Shown one piece after another: positions 16,241 through 24,763 of a DNA stretch of 64,000 nt. Below the pieces are notes generated by a model that ran no database searches, was not told the origin of the DNA, and worked only from the letters and a program-made list of their open reading frames with translations. Position 1 is the stretch's first letter. Every line of letters begins with the position of its first letter. The position numbers and the translations under genes are program-made. Source of the DNA: Halorubrum sp. DM2 (GTDB taxonomy: Archaea > Halobacteriota > Halobacteria > Halobacteriales > Haloferacaceae). The stretch spans positions 2,989,773-3,053,772 of the forward strand of contig NZ_LR594487.1 in NCBI RefSeq assembly GCF_901686465.1, given 5' to 3'.

Positions 16241-17352
16241 TCGGTCCGTCTGAGTTTGATGAAGAGAGTTATCTCGGAACTCTCAGCAAAGGGGATCGCA
16301 AGCGGTTTGACAAACTCTACCGAGAAAAGTGGCATAAGATCGATCCAAGTCGAGCGAAGACTCTATTTCGACGGGATTACAGAGATAAACATCAGGAAGA
16401 ACAGAAGCTCTTTTCTGCTGTAGTGGATGGTTTTCCGCCTGACGAAAGTACCACCAGCACAGAAAGCGGCTATGAAACAACGCTCGTAAACCCCTTATAT
16501 GAGTGTCTTGAGCAAACAGCAGATGTACTCCTAGCGAAGCCAACCTATCACGATGTACACTTGTGCTTTGTTTGCTGTGAGATTGGTGGAGAAAACAGGA
16601 TAGAGTGGGTTGAACGAGTTAACCGGATCAAACAAATCTTTGATCAGGAAGAACATCGCCGTGAACTCATGGAACAAATTGAATGTGATGACCTTGATCT
16701 TGGCAGTATACAATACGCCACTGTATCTCGGCCGCAGGATCTGGTTGAGATTGACTTCGATTTACTTGAAGCGACCTTAGATGTCGATAACTACGTTATT
16801 CTCGAACATGTTGAAGAAGAAAGATTATTGACTCCAAAAAAGGGAGGAATTGCGTCTGAGCTTCTGAGGACTGAATTTGAGGATGGGTTAGACTACTCCC
16901 GAGCAGATGTCACAGAGATAAAATACCGTCTTAATGAACATCCAATCATCCCTCTGAAGCAAACTCTTCTAGAGGTCATCGTTAGTGGTATACAAGATGG
17001 AACGGACCAGCATCCACGGGAGTTTGAGAGAGAGGATTTTCACGAAAAGTATGATGCTAGCCTCGATCTAGGAGTGCGAACTGAAGGTCGGGAAGAAGTA
17101 ATCGGAGATAATGTCGATGAACTCCTAGACGAAGCAAAGACGACAGATCTTGTATTCCAAAACTCAGAAGAGATCAACACAGAACGAGAATTCAGGTTTC
17201 GGACATCAAACGCTGTTCCTGAAGATATCAAAGATACTGTTGAACAGAAGTATACCCAGTTCTATGCGAAGCGTCAACGCGGCCAACTTGCGTTTGAGAG
17301 GGCAGAGCGAGACTTCGAAGAGGAAGATAGCGATTTAGGGGACTTCGAATGA
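16237..17352 (+). CDS. Unknown protein, cassette gene C
   Basis: A 371-residue acidic soluble protein translationally coupled to gene B. The centre reads YHDVHLCFVCCEIGG followed by NRIEWVERVNRIKQIF, a strand-strand-helix arrangement with an acidic residue and a Gly turn that is reminiscent of PD-(D/E)xK nuclease folds, although the usual lysine is not evident. A second recognisable stretch is DDLDLGSIQYATVSRPQDL. The C-terminus is a charged helix (ERAERDFEEEDSDLGDFE). The function is unknown; a nuclease-like role is speculative. Confidence 0.75.
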   Translation: MIGPSEFDEESYLGTLSKGDRKRFDKLYREKWHKIDPSRAKTLFRRDYRDKHQEEQKLFSAVVDGFPPDESTTSTESGYETTLVNPLYECLEQTADVLLAKPTYHDVHLCFVCCEIGGENRIEWVERVNRIKQIFDQEEHRRELMEQIECDDLDLGSIQYATVSRPQDLVEIDFDLLEATLDVDNYVILEHVEEERLLTPKKGGIASELLRTEFEDGLDYSRADVTEIKYRLNEHPIIPLKQTLLEVIVSGIQDGTDQHPREFEREDFHEKYDASLDLGVRTEGREEVIGDNVDELLDEAKTTDLVFQNSEEINTEREFRFRTSNAVPEDIKDTVEQKYTQFYAKRQRGQLAFERAERDFEEEDSDLGDFE

Positions 17353-17442
17353 CTATAGTCATAGCATTCTCGATCTGACGCTCCCCTGTAATCCCTCCAA
17401 TCCTGTTGTCCTTCGTCAGCGAGTTGAGCGATCGATACTACC

Positions 17443-20400
17443 TCACTTTCCTACGGCTTCCTCAACGATCTCGATCTCCTCGTCGGTGAGTCCGTACAAC
17501 TCGTAGACAATCTCGTCGATCAGGGCGTCGGTCTTCGCGATCTTCTGGTCGAGTTCCTCGGCGCGCTCGACCGTATCGAGGTAGTTCGCCAAGTCGTCGG
17601 CCACGTCGTCGACGTCGGGCAACTCGATCGCCTTCAACCGGTCGACCAGCGAGTTCGTCTTCGTCGCTTGTTCGTAGAACCCAGCAATCTCCTCGTCGAC
17701 GGCGACCGGCACGAAGTGCTCGATCAGGTCCGCCTCCGTCTCCGTGAGGTCCGTGATCCGGAACGCAGGCAGGAGGTCCGTCTCGGTGTAGCCCCACCGA
17801 TCCGTTTCGTAGGCATCCTCGTCGTCGGGCTTGTAGCGAGCGGTGGCCTTGATCAAGACTGTGTTAGGGGACTCGCGATCGACGGTGGCAGTGCCAATTC
17901 GGAGGTTCTCGTAAGAGGTCGATGTTTCATGTAACATCGACTCAGGGTTGCTCGCAGGCTGAAAGAGGCCAATATCCGTTATTCCCGTGTTCCCTACGTA
18001 TGGTCGCAGATACTGTAATAAGTTCAGATTCAGCTGCTTCCGATCCGACTTATATTCGCTCAATGCCCTTGCTAGTTCTCCAATAAGCTCAAGCACACCA
18101 GAGGGAGGGTCCTCGACTAACTCAGAAGAACTACTTACAAACTGTTCAGTATCAATCTCAACACCTGTGCTAACTATCGGAAGTTTCCGAAGGTGGACAG
18201 GCTTCACCTCATACTCATCAAATACCCAGTTGAAGTACCTGTCCAGAAGCTCAGAGTTTAATATCCCCAAAAGCGTGTCTAGTCTGTAGTCCTGATCGTC
18301 ATCCAGAACCACATTTGATACACGGTTGAGATTATAATATTCATTCTCATCTAGCGTTGCGACCAATTTCCGATTCAGGCCTCTTCGCGTGCGTTGTAAC
18401 AATATTTTATCATTCGTAAAGATATACTCTGGAGGAAGACTACGTGCTTTGTCACCATACTCTTCGATGAGTTCTGGGTCATACTGGATCCAGCGACCAT
18501 CCCAAGAAAGTTCGTATCTACCGATGTTCCTTCCCGACACCATTTTGTGGGAATTCTTGTTTTCCTTTTCCTCTGAAACCATAACATCCCGAATATATCC
18601 AGTGTTGATTCCGACCGTCGTATAGGTTATATCTCCAAGATTAGTTTGGCATTTATCCATTTTTTCGACAATTTCTCTCCGCTTTGGGGATAAACTAATT
18701 CCAAATACGGAGTCATCTGCTTCCCTGAATTTAGACTGTTCAATGCTATAATCTTCAGAGATATCTATGCGATCCCCGTTTTCACGATTGAATCTGATTC
18801 TGGTATCGCCTTCATCATTAGATGGAATAAGATGTTGGATCACCGATTCTAATGTCACACTCTTGAATACGCTCTGTCCGAGGTAGAATATTTCAGATAT
18901 TTTTGATTTATCCAGTATTACGTTTCTGAAGTTGGAAAACTTGTCTGCTGACAAGTACGTATTAGGGATAAGATATGATATATGGCCTCCTTTCCGACAG
19001 TATTCTATCGCCCTTTCTGTGAAGTATATATAAAATTCGAAGTTATATTGGTGTGACTGGTATTTTGATTCATAGTAAGACTTTTTCGATTTAGATGGGA
19101 TCTTGCGATACCCATATGGCGGGTTCCCTACGACAATGTCAAATCCTGCTTTACTCCTCTTTTCGCCCTCTAAGTCGAAGAATACCTCGGGGAACTCCAG
19201 TTCCCAGTGGAAGAAGTCCTGCTCCGCCGCCGTCGCCTGCGCCGCCGTGAACCAGTCCTCACCCGCGATCTCCGCCCAGTCGTCCTCGTCTTCGATCGCA
19301 CCCGCCATCTGCTCGTACGCGTCGTCGGGTACGTCGCAGCCGAACTCCTCGGCGGTGTGGACGTTCGCCAGCTCGAAGAGGCGCTGATACAACGGATCCT
19401 CGCGGATCTCGTCGTACAACTCCTCCATCGACTTGACGCTCTCTAAGGAGTCGTTGTCGAACGCGAGCAGGTCTGACATCAGCTCCATCACGTGTTCGAG
19501 CGTGTCCTGCCGGACTCTCGCGAACGCTTGCGTGAGCGTGAGCTGGCCGCCGTTCTCCTCGGTGTCGTCGGAGAGAACTTCTGTGATATCGCTGCCGACC
19601 AACGAGTTCCCCGCCTTGAGGTGGTGATCGAGGAAGGCGAGCGGCTGGTCCGCCGCGAGCGTTTCGAGCCACATCGAGAGCTTCGACAGCTCGACCGCCA
19701 TCCCGTTCAGGTCGACGCCGTAGATCACCTCCTTCGAGATATCACGGCGGATGTCCTGCTCGTCGAACGACTGGATCTCCTGTTCGCGAACGACGCTCAT
19801 CACCTGCTCGGTGAGGTATCCCGTCGCCTTCGTCAGGAAGTGGCCTGATCCCATCGCGGGATCGAGGATCGTCAGGTCCAGCATCGCGTCGTAGAACTCG
19901 ACAAAGTACTCCGAGTCACTCGGTTCGAGCCCCTCCTCGCGGAGTTCCTCGTCGATCTCGTCGATCAGCGGGTCAACCGTCTCCTCGACGATGTACGTCA
20001 CGACGTAGTCGGGCGTGTAGTATGCGCCCGTGGCCTTCCGCTCGCCCTCGTCGTTGACGACGTACAGCCCGCCCTCTTCTACGACCTCAACCGCGTCCGC
20101 GACCGACACCTCGTCGCCCGGCTTCCACACCTGCCCGCCGTCCTCCGAGACCGCGGCGACCCCCTCCGGCCCCGCGATTCGGAACTCGTGTTCGAGCAGC
20201 CCCTCGTAGATCGATCCGAGATGGCGCGTGTCGAGGTCGGCGTAGTCCGCCGGGACGTACTCGCCCTCGTCGTTCTCCGTGGTCGACAGCCGGAATATGA
20301 CCTCCGCGATCGCCGGGTCCGAGACCTCGTTCTCCGCGAGGAACTCGTGGTCGTCGTGGTCGAACAGCCCCCCGTTGTACGGCGGGATGTCGAGTTCCTC

Positions 20401-21498
20401 TTCGCCCTCGTCGATCAGTTCGAACAGCCGCGTGAGCCGGTTCCAGATCGTCGTGGAGAACGTGCTGTACTCGTCGCGGAACACGGCACCCGACTCGACG
20501 TCGCCGCCCTCGGCCGTCTCGATGATGTCGCTCCGAACCTCTTCGAGGCTGAAGTTCTCGTGATACTCCGCGTTCGCGCTCGGCTCTTCCGGGTCGATCA
20601 GCCCGCGCGACTCCGCGTAGAGGACGAACATCAACCGGTACAGCAGCACGAGCGACTGCTCTTTCAGTTCGGCCCGCGCCGACTCGTCTTCCGGGTCGAT
20701 CCCGAGGTCGTTGTTCTCGACGAAGCCCTTCCCGAGGACCCGCAGCGCAGTGAACACGTTGTCTTGGAGGTCCTCACCGAGTTCCTGCGCGGCGGTCTCG
20801 GACTCCGACCAGACGGTTTCGAGGAACGAGCTTCCGCCGATCTCGATGAACGCCTCGGGCCGGAAGAAACAGTAGAAGTACTTGAACTGCTGGAGGTCCC
20901 CAGATTCGAGCAGCTCCGGTAGGTCGACCTCGTAGTAGGTCTGTGTCTCGTAGTCTTTGGTCCCGTAGAGCCGCCACTTCTTTCCGTCAGTGAGGATCCC
21001 CCAGTCGAGATCAGTCGGCGTCCGTTCGAGGTAGTACTTTACCTGGTGTGAGGCGTCGCGATAGGGCCGTTCGTCGCTGAATCGCTTCTCGAAGTCGTGG
21101 CCCCACTGTTTGGCTTCGAGCAGCGCGGACGCTCCCGAGAACATCCCCTCTCGGTCGCCCTCGCGCTTCCGGTCAGCAGCCTTGTACCGATCTTCCTTCG
21201 ACTCGTAGAGGAGCCGGTCGACATACCCGCCGCCGCCCGGAAGCGTTCCCTCGGAGATCGTGTCGAACCCGAGGATCTCCAGGACCTCACCGATCCACTG
21301 GTCGATCAGTTCGTCCTCGCCGTGAGAGGCGACGTAGTCGCCCTCCAGTTCCCAGAGTTCGCGGAGATCTTCGAACGCCGCTTCGGCCTCGTCGTCGGAT
21401 TCCCAGTCGTCGAGGTCGGCAACGCGTTCGTCGAGATAGTAGCCAGAGAAGAGACTGGAGTTTCGGTAGGGACCACTCCCGAGCGTCGCTTGGCTCAT
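17443..21498 (-). CDS. Type IIG restriction-modification enzyme (Eco57I-like)
   Basis: A 1351-residue single-chain enzyme. The N-terminal third holds a nuclease-like region with LIDQWIGEVLEILGF and ALLEAKQWGHDF (a PD-(D/E)xK-type ExK near residue 130). The adenine methyltransferase core has motif I DPAMGSGHFL near 545, VYGVDLNGMAVELSKLSMWL, and the catalytic NPPY near 791. The target-recognition region follows, then helical C-terminal DUF-like sequence. It should methylate and cut its own site, so no partner is required. About 17930-19170 (residues 776-1189) is clearly low-GC while both ends are GC-rich, which suggests a swapped recognition module. Its stop is convergent with the unknown cassette. 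Confidence 0.87.
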   Translation of the reverse strand: MSQATLGSGPYRNSSLFSGYYLDERVADLDDWESDDEAEAAFEDLRELWELEGDYVASHGEDELIDQWIGEVLEILGFDTISEGTLPGGGGYVDRLLYESKEDRYKAADRKREGDREGMFSGASALLEAKQWGHDFEKRFSDERPYRDASHQVKYYLERTPTDLDWGILTDGKKWRLYGTKDYETQTYYEVDLPELLESGDLQQFKYFYCFFRPEAFIEIGGSSFLETVWSESETAAQELGEDLQDNVFTALRVLGKGFVENNDLGIDPEDESARAELKEQSLVLLYRLMFVLYAESRGLIDPEEPSANAEYHENFSLEEVRSDIIETAEGGDVESGAVFRDEYSTFSTTIWNRLTRLFELIDEGEEELDIPPYNGGLFDHDDHEFLAENEVSDPAIAEVIFRLSTTENDEGEYVPADYADLDTRHLGSIYEGLLEHEFRIAGPEGVAAVSEDGGQVWKPGDEVSVADAVEVVEEGGLYVVNDEGERKATGAYYTPDYVVTYIVEETVDPLIDEIDEELREEGLEPSDSEYFVEFYDAMLDLTILDPAMGSGHFLTKATGYLTEQVMSVVREQEIQSFDEQDIRRDISKEVIYGVDLNGMAVELSKLSMWLETLAADQPLAFLDHHLKAGNSLVGSDITEVLSDDTEENGGQLTLTQAFARVRQDTLEHVMELMSDLLAFDNDSLESVKSMEELYDEIREDPLYQRLFELANVHTAEEFGCDVPDDAYEQMAGAIEDEDDWAEIAGEDWFTAAQATAAEQDFFHWELEFPEVFFDLEGEKRSKAGFDIVVGNPPYGYRKIPSKSKKSYYESKYQSHQYNFEFYIYFTERAIEYCRKGGHISYLIPNTYLSADKFSNFRNVILDKSKISEIFYLGQSVFKSVTLESVIQHLIPSNDEGDTRIRFNRENGDRIDISEDYSIEQSKFREADDSVFGISLSPKRREIVEKMDKCQTNLGDITYTTVGINTGYIRDVMVSEEKENKNSHKMVSGRNIGRYELSWDGRWIQYDPELIEEYGDKARSLPPEYIFTNDKILLQRTRRGLNRKLVATLDENEYYNLNRVSNVVLDDDQDYRLDTLLGILNSELLDRYFNWVFDEYEVKPVHLRKLPIVSTGVEIDTEQFVSSSSELVEDPPSGVLELIGELARALSEYKSDRKQLNLNLLQYLRPYVGNTGITDIGLFQPASNPESMLHETSTSYENLRIGTATVDRESPNTVLIKATARYKPDDEDAYETDRWGYTETDLLPAFRITDLTETEADLIEHFVPVAVDEEIAGFYEQATKTNSLVDRLKAIELPDVDDVADDLANYLDTVERAEELDQKIAKTDALIDEIVYELYGLTDEEIEIVEEAVGK

Positions 21499-21817
21499 GT
21501 AATATCAAATCCACCCGTCAGCGTGATTAAATAGATGGCGGAGAAAATCACATATTCTGAACTGTCGCGAGCCGGTCCCGAGTCGAAGCCCCCGTACAGC
21601 GATTAGAACCGATCCTGCGGTGCCGCCCCGGACGTAGGGGGGATCTCCCCCTTCGCATCTACTCCGAAGCGCGCGTGTGCGTAGGGTCCGGCGCGAGAGC
21701 GATCGACACTAATTCCGATTCACCCGTTCCACGAATCTGGATATCTGTGACACCAAATACACTAGAAAAACGCATTAATTTCGTGCGTTCAAGTGCTGCC
21801 AGCCTGAGACTGAACCG
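21499..21817. other. Intergenic region, 319 bp, divergent promoters
   Basis: No gene is supported. The box gattaaatag at 21525-21534 lies about 30 bp upstream of the restriction-enzyme ATG (minus strand) and fits its TATA element. The run cgcattaatttc near 21770-21781 could be the TATA element for the AbrB-like gene at 21818. Confidence 0.55.
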
Positions 21818-22075
21818 ATGTCTGGTGAGATTCGGAAGCTACGAGATCTCGGCAACGGAAGCGGCGGGATGGTCATCCCGAAGGAGACGCTCCGGAGCTG
21901 GGGTCTCATTGACGACGACGATGGCGTAGTCGACGCACACCTCATGATCTCTCAGTCTGACGAGGCGATCAGCGTCAGACCGATCGGCATGAACGTCGGC
22001 GGTTCCGACGAGGAACCCTCGAAACCGAAGCGCGCCGGCGGTCGATCTATTCCCGGTTCGAAAGCCGATCTGTAG
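21818..22075 (+). CDS. AbrB/SpoVT-like DNA-binding protein
   Basis: An 85-residue protein: MSGEIRKLRDLGNGSGGMVI, PKETLRSWGLIDDDDGVVDA, then a beta strand and a basic tail (KPKRAGGRSIPGSKADL). The first 50 residues form a swapped-hairpin AbrB fold, which binds DNA as a dimer and is common in antitoxins and element regulators. No toxin-like partner follows directly. Confidence 0.75.
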   Translation: MSGEIRKLRDLGNGSGGMVIPKETLRSWGLIDDDDGVVDAHLMISQSDEAISVRPIGMNVGGSDEEPSKPKRAGGRSIPGSKADL

Positions 22076-22086
22076 CGGTCCTCGGC

Positions 22087-22168
22087 CCCTCCCCCTCCCG
22101 TCACTTTAGGTACGCGCGCGCAGGGGTCAGTCTGTGCGTCCTCGCGAGGAATCCGCTACCGGCCGATC
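22087..22168. repeat. Diverged direct repeat, left copy
   Basis: The block begins cccctccccctcccgt and ends accggccgatc. It aligns end to end with 23951-24033 with many substitutions. The two copies bracket the nested insertion elements. A duplication by the insertion events, or a shared promoter of small transcripts, would both explain it. Bases 22169-22246 after it show nothing recognisable except the target copy agtgattt at 22239. Confidence 0.5.
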
Positions 22169-22246
22169 CTGAGCGATCGATATGTCGGCGATCACGGGAT
22201 CTGTGACCAACTCGGTCAGCTGTTCCCGGCTCGTAACGAGTGATTT

Positions 22247-22735
22247 GGCTTTGTTGAAATCCTCAGAAGTTGATAGTTTTGTGTCTCCAATCGCTCAGTA
22301 CAGTTATTCGGTTGCTCGATACGCCTGACCGCCACGAACGATTCCCAGTACTGCGAGGAGGGCATACAGAACAGGCATATTTACGAAACCGAGATTCAGA
22401 TAGCCGAAAACGGCGAACGCAAGTGAGAGAACTCCAACAACGATCATAATGATTGAGTACACTTTCTGAAACTTCAAGAGCAGGAACACACCAGCGACGG
22501 CGATTAACGAGAAGAGGGCGCTGAGGAAATACGAATCGAGGTAGACAGAAACAAAAACTGCTCCGAAGAAAGCAATAACGATGAGCCCCACCCTATAGAG
22601 ATTCCTCCGTAATTCCTGATCGATCACGTTGAGAGAGCTATATTCCAAGGAGAAACAGTTTATCCTTTTCGCAATTCTCATCGACCGGCTGTTTCAGGCG
22701 AGAATGTGTCTGAAGAAGAGGATTTCAACAAGGCC
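22247..22735. mobile_element. IS6-like non-autonomous element 1 (489 bp)
   Basis: The left end is ggctttgttgaaatcctc and the right end, read on the other strand, is ggccttgttgaaatcctc. The element is flanked by the 8-bp direct repeat agtgattt at 22239-22246 and 22736-22743. Eight-base duplications and ends of the form GGC-T-TGTTG are known for the IS6/IS26 family. There is no transposase gene; the interior carries one membrane-protein gene (22304-22681). It must have been moved by a transposase elsewhere. Confidence 0.7.
22304..22681 (-). CDS. Four-helix membrane protein carried by element 1
   Basis: A 125-residue protein with about four hydrophobic segments (GLIVIAFFGAVFVSVYLD, ALFSLIAVAGVFLLLKF, SIIMIVVGVLSLAFAVFGYL, MPVLYALLAVLGIV). 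It resembles small uncharacterised haloarchaeal membrane proteins. The ATG lies exactly where the element's right terminal region ends (22682), so that end may supply the promoter. The related end at 23061 also leads into an ATG, but that copy stops after five codons (MRVAC). Confidence 0.7.
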   Translation of the reverse strand: MRIAKRINCFSLEYSSLNVIDQELRRNLYRVGLIVIAFFGAVFVSVYLDSYFLSALFSLIAVAGVFLLLKFQKVYSIIMIVVGVLSLAFAVFGYLNLGFVNMPVLYALLAVLGIVRGGQAYRATE

Positions 22736-22811
22736 AGTGATTTGGCTCTGTTGAAATCCTCTTCTTCAGATATATTCTTACCTGATACAGCCGGTAGAAT
22801 GAACCTGCGTA

Positions 22812-22973
22812 TCAGTCGACAATTCGTCTCAATAGCAACAGCACTACGCAGAATGAAAGGAGTACTAGGCTTTCGCTGAAGGAAAGAAAGGACGTAAGAT
22901 TGAGATATCCGATAACAGTGAGAAATAGAGTCAGTACCAGATAAGCCGTCTCGAATTTCGTTAAATCAAGCAT
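22812..22973 (-). CDS. 53-residue membrane protein
   Basis: Reads MLDLTKFETAYLVLTLFLTV, IGYLNLTSFLSFSESL, then VLLSFCVVLLLLRRIVD. It has two hydrophobic helices and a basic C-terminus. An AT-rich box aattatatg lies about 20-30 bp upstream of the ATG on its strand. No relative was recognised. Its sequence IGYLNL resembles FGYLNL in the membrane protein of element 1, hinting at shared origin. Confidence 0.6.
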   Translation of the reverse strand: MLDLTKFETAYLVLTLFLTVIGYLNLTSFLSFSESLVLLSFCVVLLLLRRIVD

Positions 22974-23060
22974 GTATAACATGGCAGTTGACCCCTACAT
23001 ATAATTTCAGTTCTTCGCTGAATGTATCCAGCTAGTGGATCTCGGCATGAGGTCCATTTC

Positions 23061-23115
23061 GGCTCTGTTGGAATCCCATTCTTCAAATAAATTATTGACT
23101 GAAATAGCCGGTTGA
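23061..23115 (+). repeat. Solo right-type IS6-like end with truncated gene start
   Basis: ggctctgttggaatccc starts a region matching the right ends at 22735 (minus strand), 22744 and 23729. Directly inside it, ATGAGAGTTGCG parallels the start ATGAGAATTGCG of the membrane gene at 22681 but runs into a stop after five codons. This is the remnant of another copy of element 1. Confidence 0.55.
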
Positions 23116-23234
23116 TGAGAGTTGCGTGCTGACCGCACGTCCATCTGGTAGATTTGTATGCTAATCTGCGAGCGTACTAGATACGGGGATTAATTTAGTA
23201 TCTGCCACTCATGATTCTAGAATAGCGATACAAA

Positions 23235-23729
23235 ATGGGCAAAGATAACGAAAACAGTCGTGAAAATCTGAGGCAGCAGGTGGTTGGGCAGAAACGAGAT
23301 ATGCTCTTGGAGAGAGTCTACGACACCACAAAGTTCGCAGATCTCGACAAAAAGATACGCGAACGAGGATACGAAGGGACAGAACCCATCGTTCAGCGTG
23401 GCATACGTTCGGAGGATCCATTTGACTTCTATCAAGTTATCCGCCACTATACTAACGAGGACAACCGAGCGATAGCCACGTGGATCGGCCTAGACCCTAA
23501 AAAAGTCGACAGCGGTGAGGTATCGTATGATATGATAGAGGAGTTGGACGAGATTCAGGACCTAGAAATGGATACACATGAACTATACCCGCTCATTGTT
23601 GCTTTTCTAAATGATGAGGGAATCGGGTTTCGAGTAACCAGTACTGGTATTGAAGAAAATGAGTTAGATAACAGTATTCTTCGAAACGCACTCAAAGAAT
23701 CGTTCCAGACATCCAAAGAAGAAGAATAG
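23235..23729 (+). CDS. Unknown 164-residue protein
   Basis: Starts MGKDNENSRENLRQQVVGQK and is hydrophilic and helical throughout; a segment DPFDFYQVIRHYTNEDNRAI is followed by IATWIGLDPKKVDSGEVSYD, which looks like a helix-turn-helix-like or small all-alpha domain. Its TAG stop overlaps the first base of the insertion end at 23729. The gene is AT-rich like the other cargo here. No function can be assigned. Confidence 0.6.
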   Translation: MGKDNENSRENLRQQVVGQKRDMLLERVYDTTKFADLDKKIRERGYEGTEPIVQRGIRSEDPFDFYQVIRHYTNEDNRAIATWIGLDPKKVDSGEVSYDMIEELDEIQDLEMDTHELYPLIVAFLNDEGIGFRVTSTGIEENELDNSILRNALKESFQTSKEEE

Positions 23730-24093
23730 GCTCTGTTGAAATCCCTTCTTTAGACAGATTCTCGCCTGAAGCAGCCGATCACTGAGGAGTGTATTTTGAG
23801 CGATTCGTGAGTTCCCTGTATTGACCGATTGAAAGCGTGAAAACTATCAACTACTGAGGATTTTGGCAGAGCCAGTGAGTTCCTAGAGAGATGTTCCGCT
23901 CGATGGGGCAAAACGGGACGGCTGTCGATCGCTAGATACGCCCCGATCTCCCCCTCCCCCTCCCGTTACCTTATATACGCGCGGGCGTGGCTCAGTCTGA
24001 GAGTCGCGGCGAGAAATTCTGTACCGGCCGATCACAGGGAGGGGGTAATCCGGCCGATCAAGAGATATCGAAGAGTGATCCCGGCGAGAGTTG
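23730..24093. other. Non-coding stretch, 364 bp, element ends and repeat
   Basis: It contains the right-type end 23729-23783, the left-type end 23820-23873 in reverse orientation, the target copy agtgagtt (23874-23881) and the diverged direct repeat 23951-24033, which includes a strong TATA-like ttatata at 23971. No gene is supported. Confidence 0.55.
23951..24033. repeat. Diverged direct repeat, right copy
   Basis: It begins cccctccccctcccgt and ends accggccgatc, as does 22087-22168. Here the centre reads accttatatacgcgcg, a good archaeal TATA element that is changed in the left copy (actttaggtacgcgcg). It lies just downstream of the short recombinase gene. Confidence 0.5.
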
Positions 24094-24705
24094 CTACACC
24101 CGGTCGATGTGGTCGTAGACGCGTTCGGTCGTCTGGATACTCGCGTGTCTGAGCCGGTTCCGCACGTCGTAGAACGTGTTCCCCTCCTCGACGTTCAGCA
24201 TTCGATACGCGACGCTGTGGCGTAGTGTGTGCGGCGTCACGTCTTCCGGCTCGCCGCGCCCGGTGAGCGTCATCGGACGCACGTCCGCGGCGACTGCGGC
24301 GGCTCGAACCACGTTTCGCACCGACTCGGTCGACATCCGTTCCGCCTGTCGCGAGGGCCACAGCGCCGGCGACTCCTTCCACCGCCCGCCGAGGTACATC
24401 CGGAGCGTCCGCACGGTCTCGTCGGCGAGCCCGATCTCGGTGTAGCTCGGCGATCGGTCGGTCGGGTAGTCTTTCTGGAGCCCGGCCGGAAGCGCGATCA
24501 CGCCGTCGTCGAGGTCGACGTGGTCCTCGACGTCGAGCGCGATCGCCTCGCTCACCCGGAGCCCCGTGTCGTACAGCGTCGCGATCAGCGCGTCGTTGCG
24601 CGTAGCAAGGTACGTCGCGCTCGCTTCGACGGTTGCGCTCCGCATCGCGTCGACTTGGTCCGGCTTCAGCCAGACGGTCGCTTTCTCTTCAGTTTGGGTT
24701 TCCAT
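24094..24705 (-). CDS. Short XerD-like tyrosine recombinase
   Basis: A 203-residue protein that is essentially a catalytic domain. All active-site residues are present: Arg50 (TGLRVSEA), Lys78 (LQKDYPTDR), His159 and Arg162 (TPHTLRHS), His187 (LRHAS) and Tyr197 (ERVYDHI). The N-terminal core-binding domain of XerD or the integrase at 11663 is missing, with only about 20 residues before the first helix. It may resolve dimers, invert DNA or work on cassette insertions, rather than integrate the element. The ATG at 24705 (METQTEEKATV) follows an AT-rich promoter stretch with gtttataag near 24731. Confidence 0.87.
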   Translation of the reverse strand: METQTEEKATVWLKPDQVDAMRSATVEASATYLATRNDALIATLYDTGLRVSEAIALDVEDHVDLDDGVIALPAGLQKDYPTDRSPSYTEIGLADETVRTLRMYLGGRWKESPALWPSRQAERMSTESVRNVVRAAAVAADVRPMTLTGRGEPEDVTPHTLRHSVAYRMLNVEEGNTFYDVRNRLRHASIQTTERVYDHIDRV

Positions 24706-24763
24706 AATTCGGTGTGTTTCACAGGATGTCGTTTATAAGTGGTACAGCGGAGGGAACGGCTCA

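Larger units (their letters stand above)
22744..23873. mobile_element. IS6-like non-autonomous element 2 (about 1130 bp), with internal ends
   Basis: It starts at 22744 with ggctctgttgaaatcctc directly after the agtgattt copy, and ends at 23873 with the opposite end (read on the minus strand: ggctctgccaaaatcctc), followed by agtgagtt, a one-mismatch copy of the target. The end types are reversed relative to element 1. Two more right-type ends lie inside in forward orientation (23061 and 23729), so insertions or deletions have reshaped it. It carries two genes (22812-22973, 23235-23729) and no transposase. Confidence 0.55.

Noticed and set aside
17443-21498. BREX PglX or a DISARM methyltransferase
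   Set aside because: An N-terminal nuclease motif (EAKQW) is present, and no other BREX or DISARM gene (PglZ, BrxC, DrmA/B) is in the window; a stand-alone type IIG enzyme fits better.
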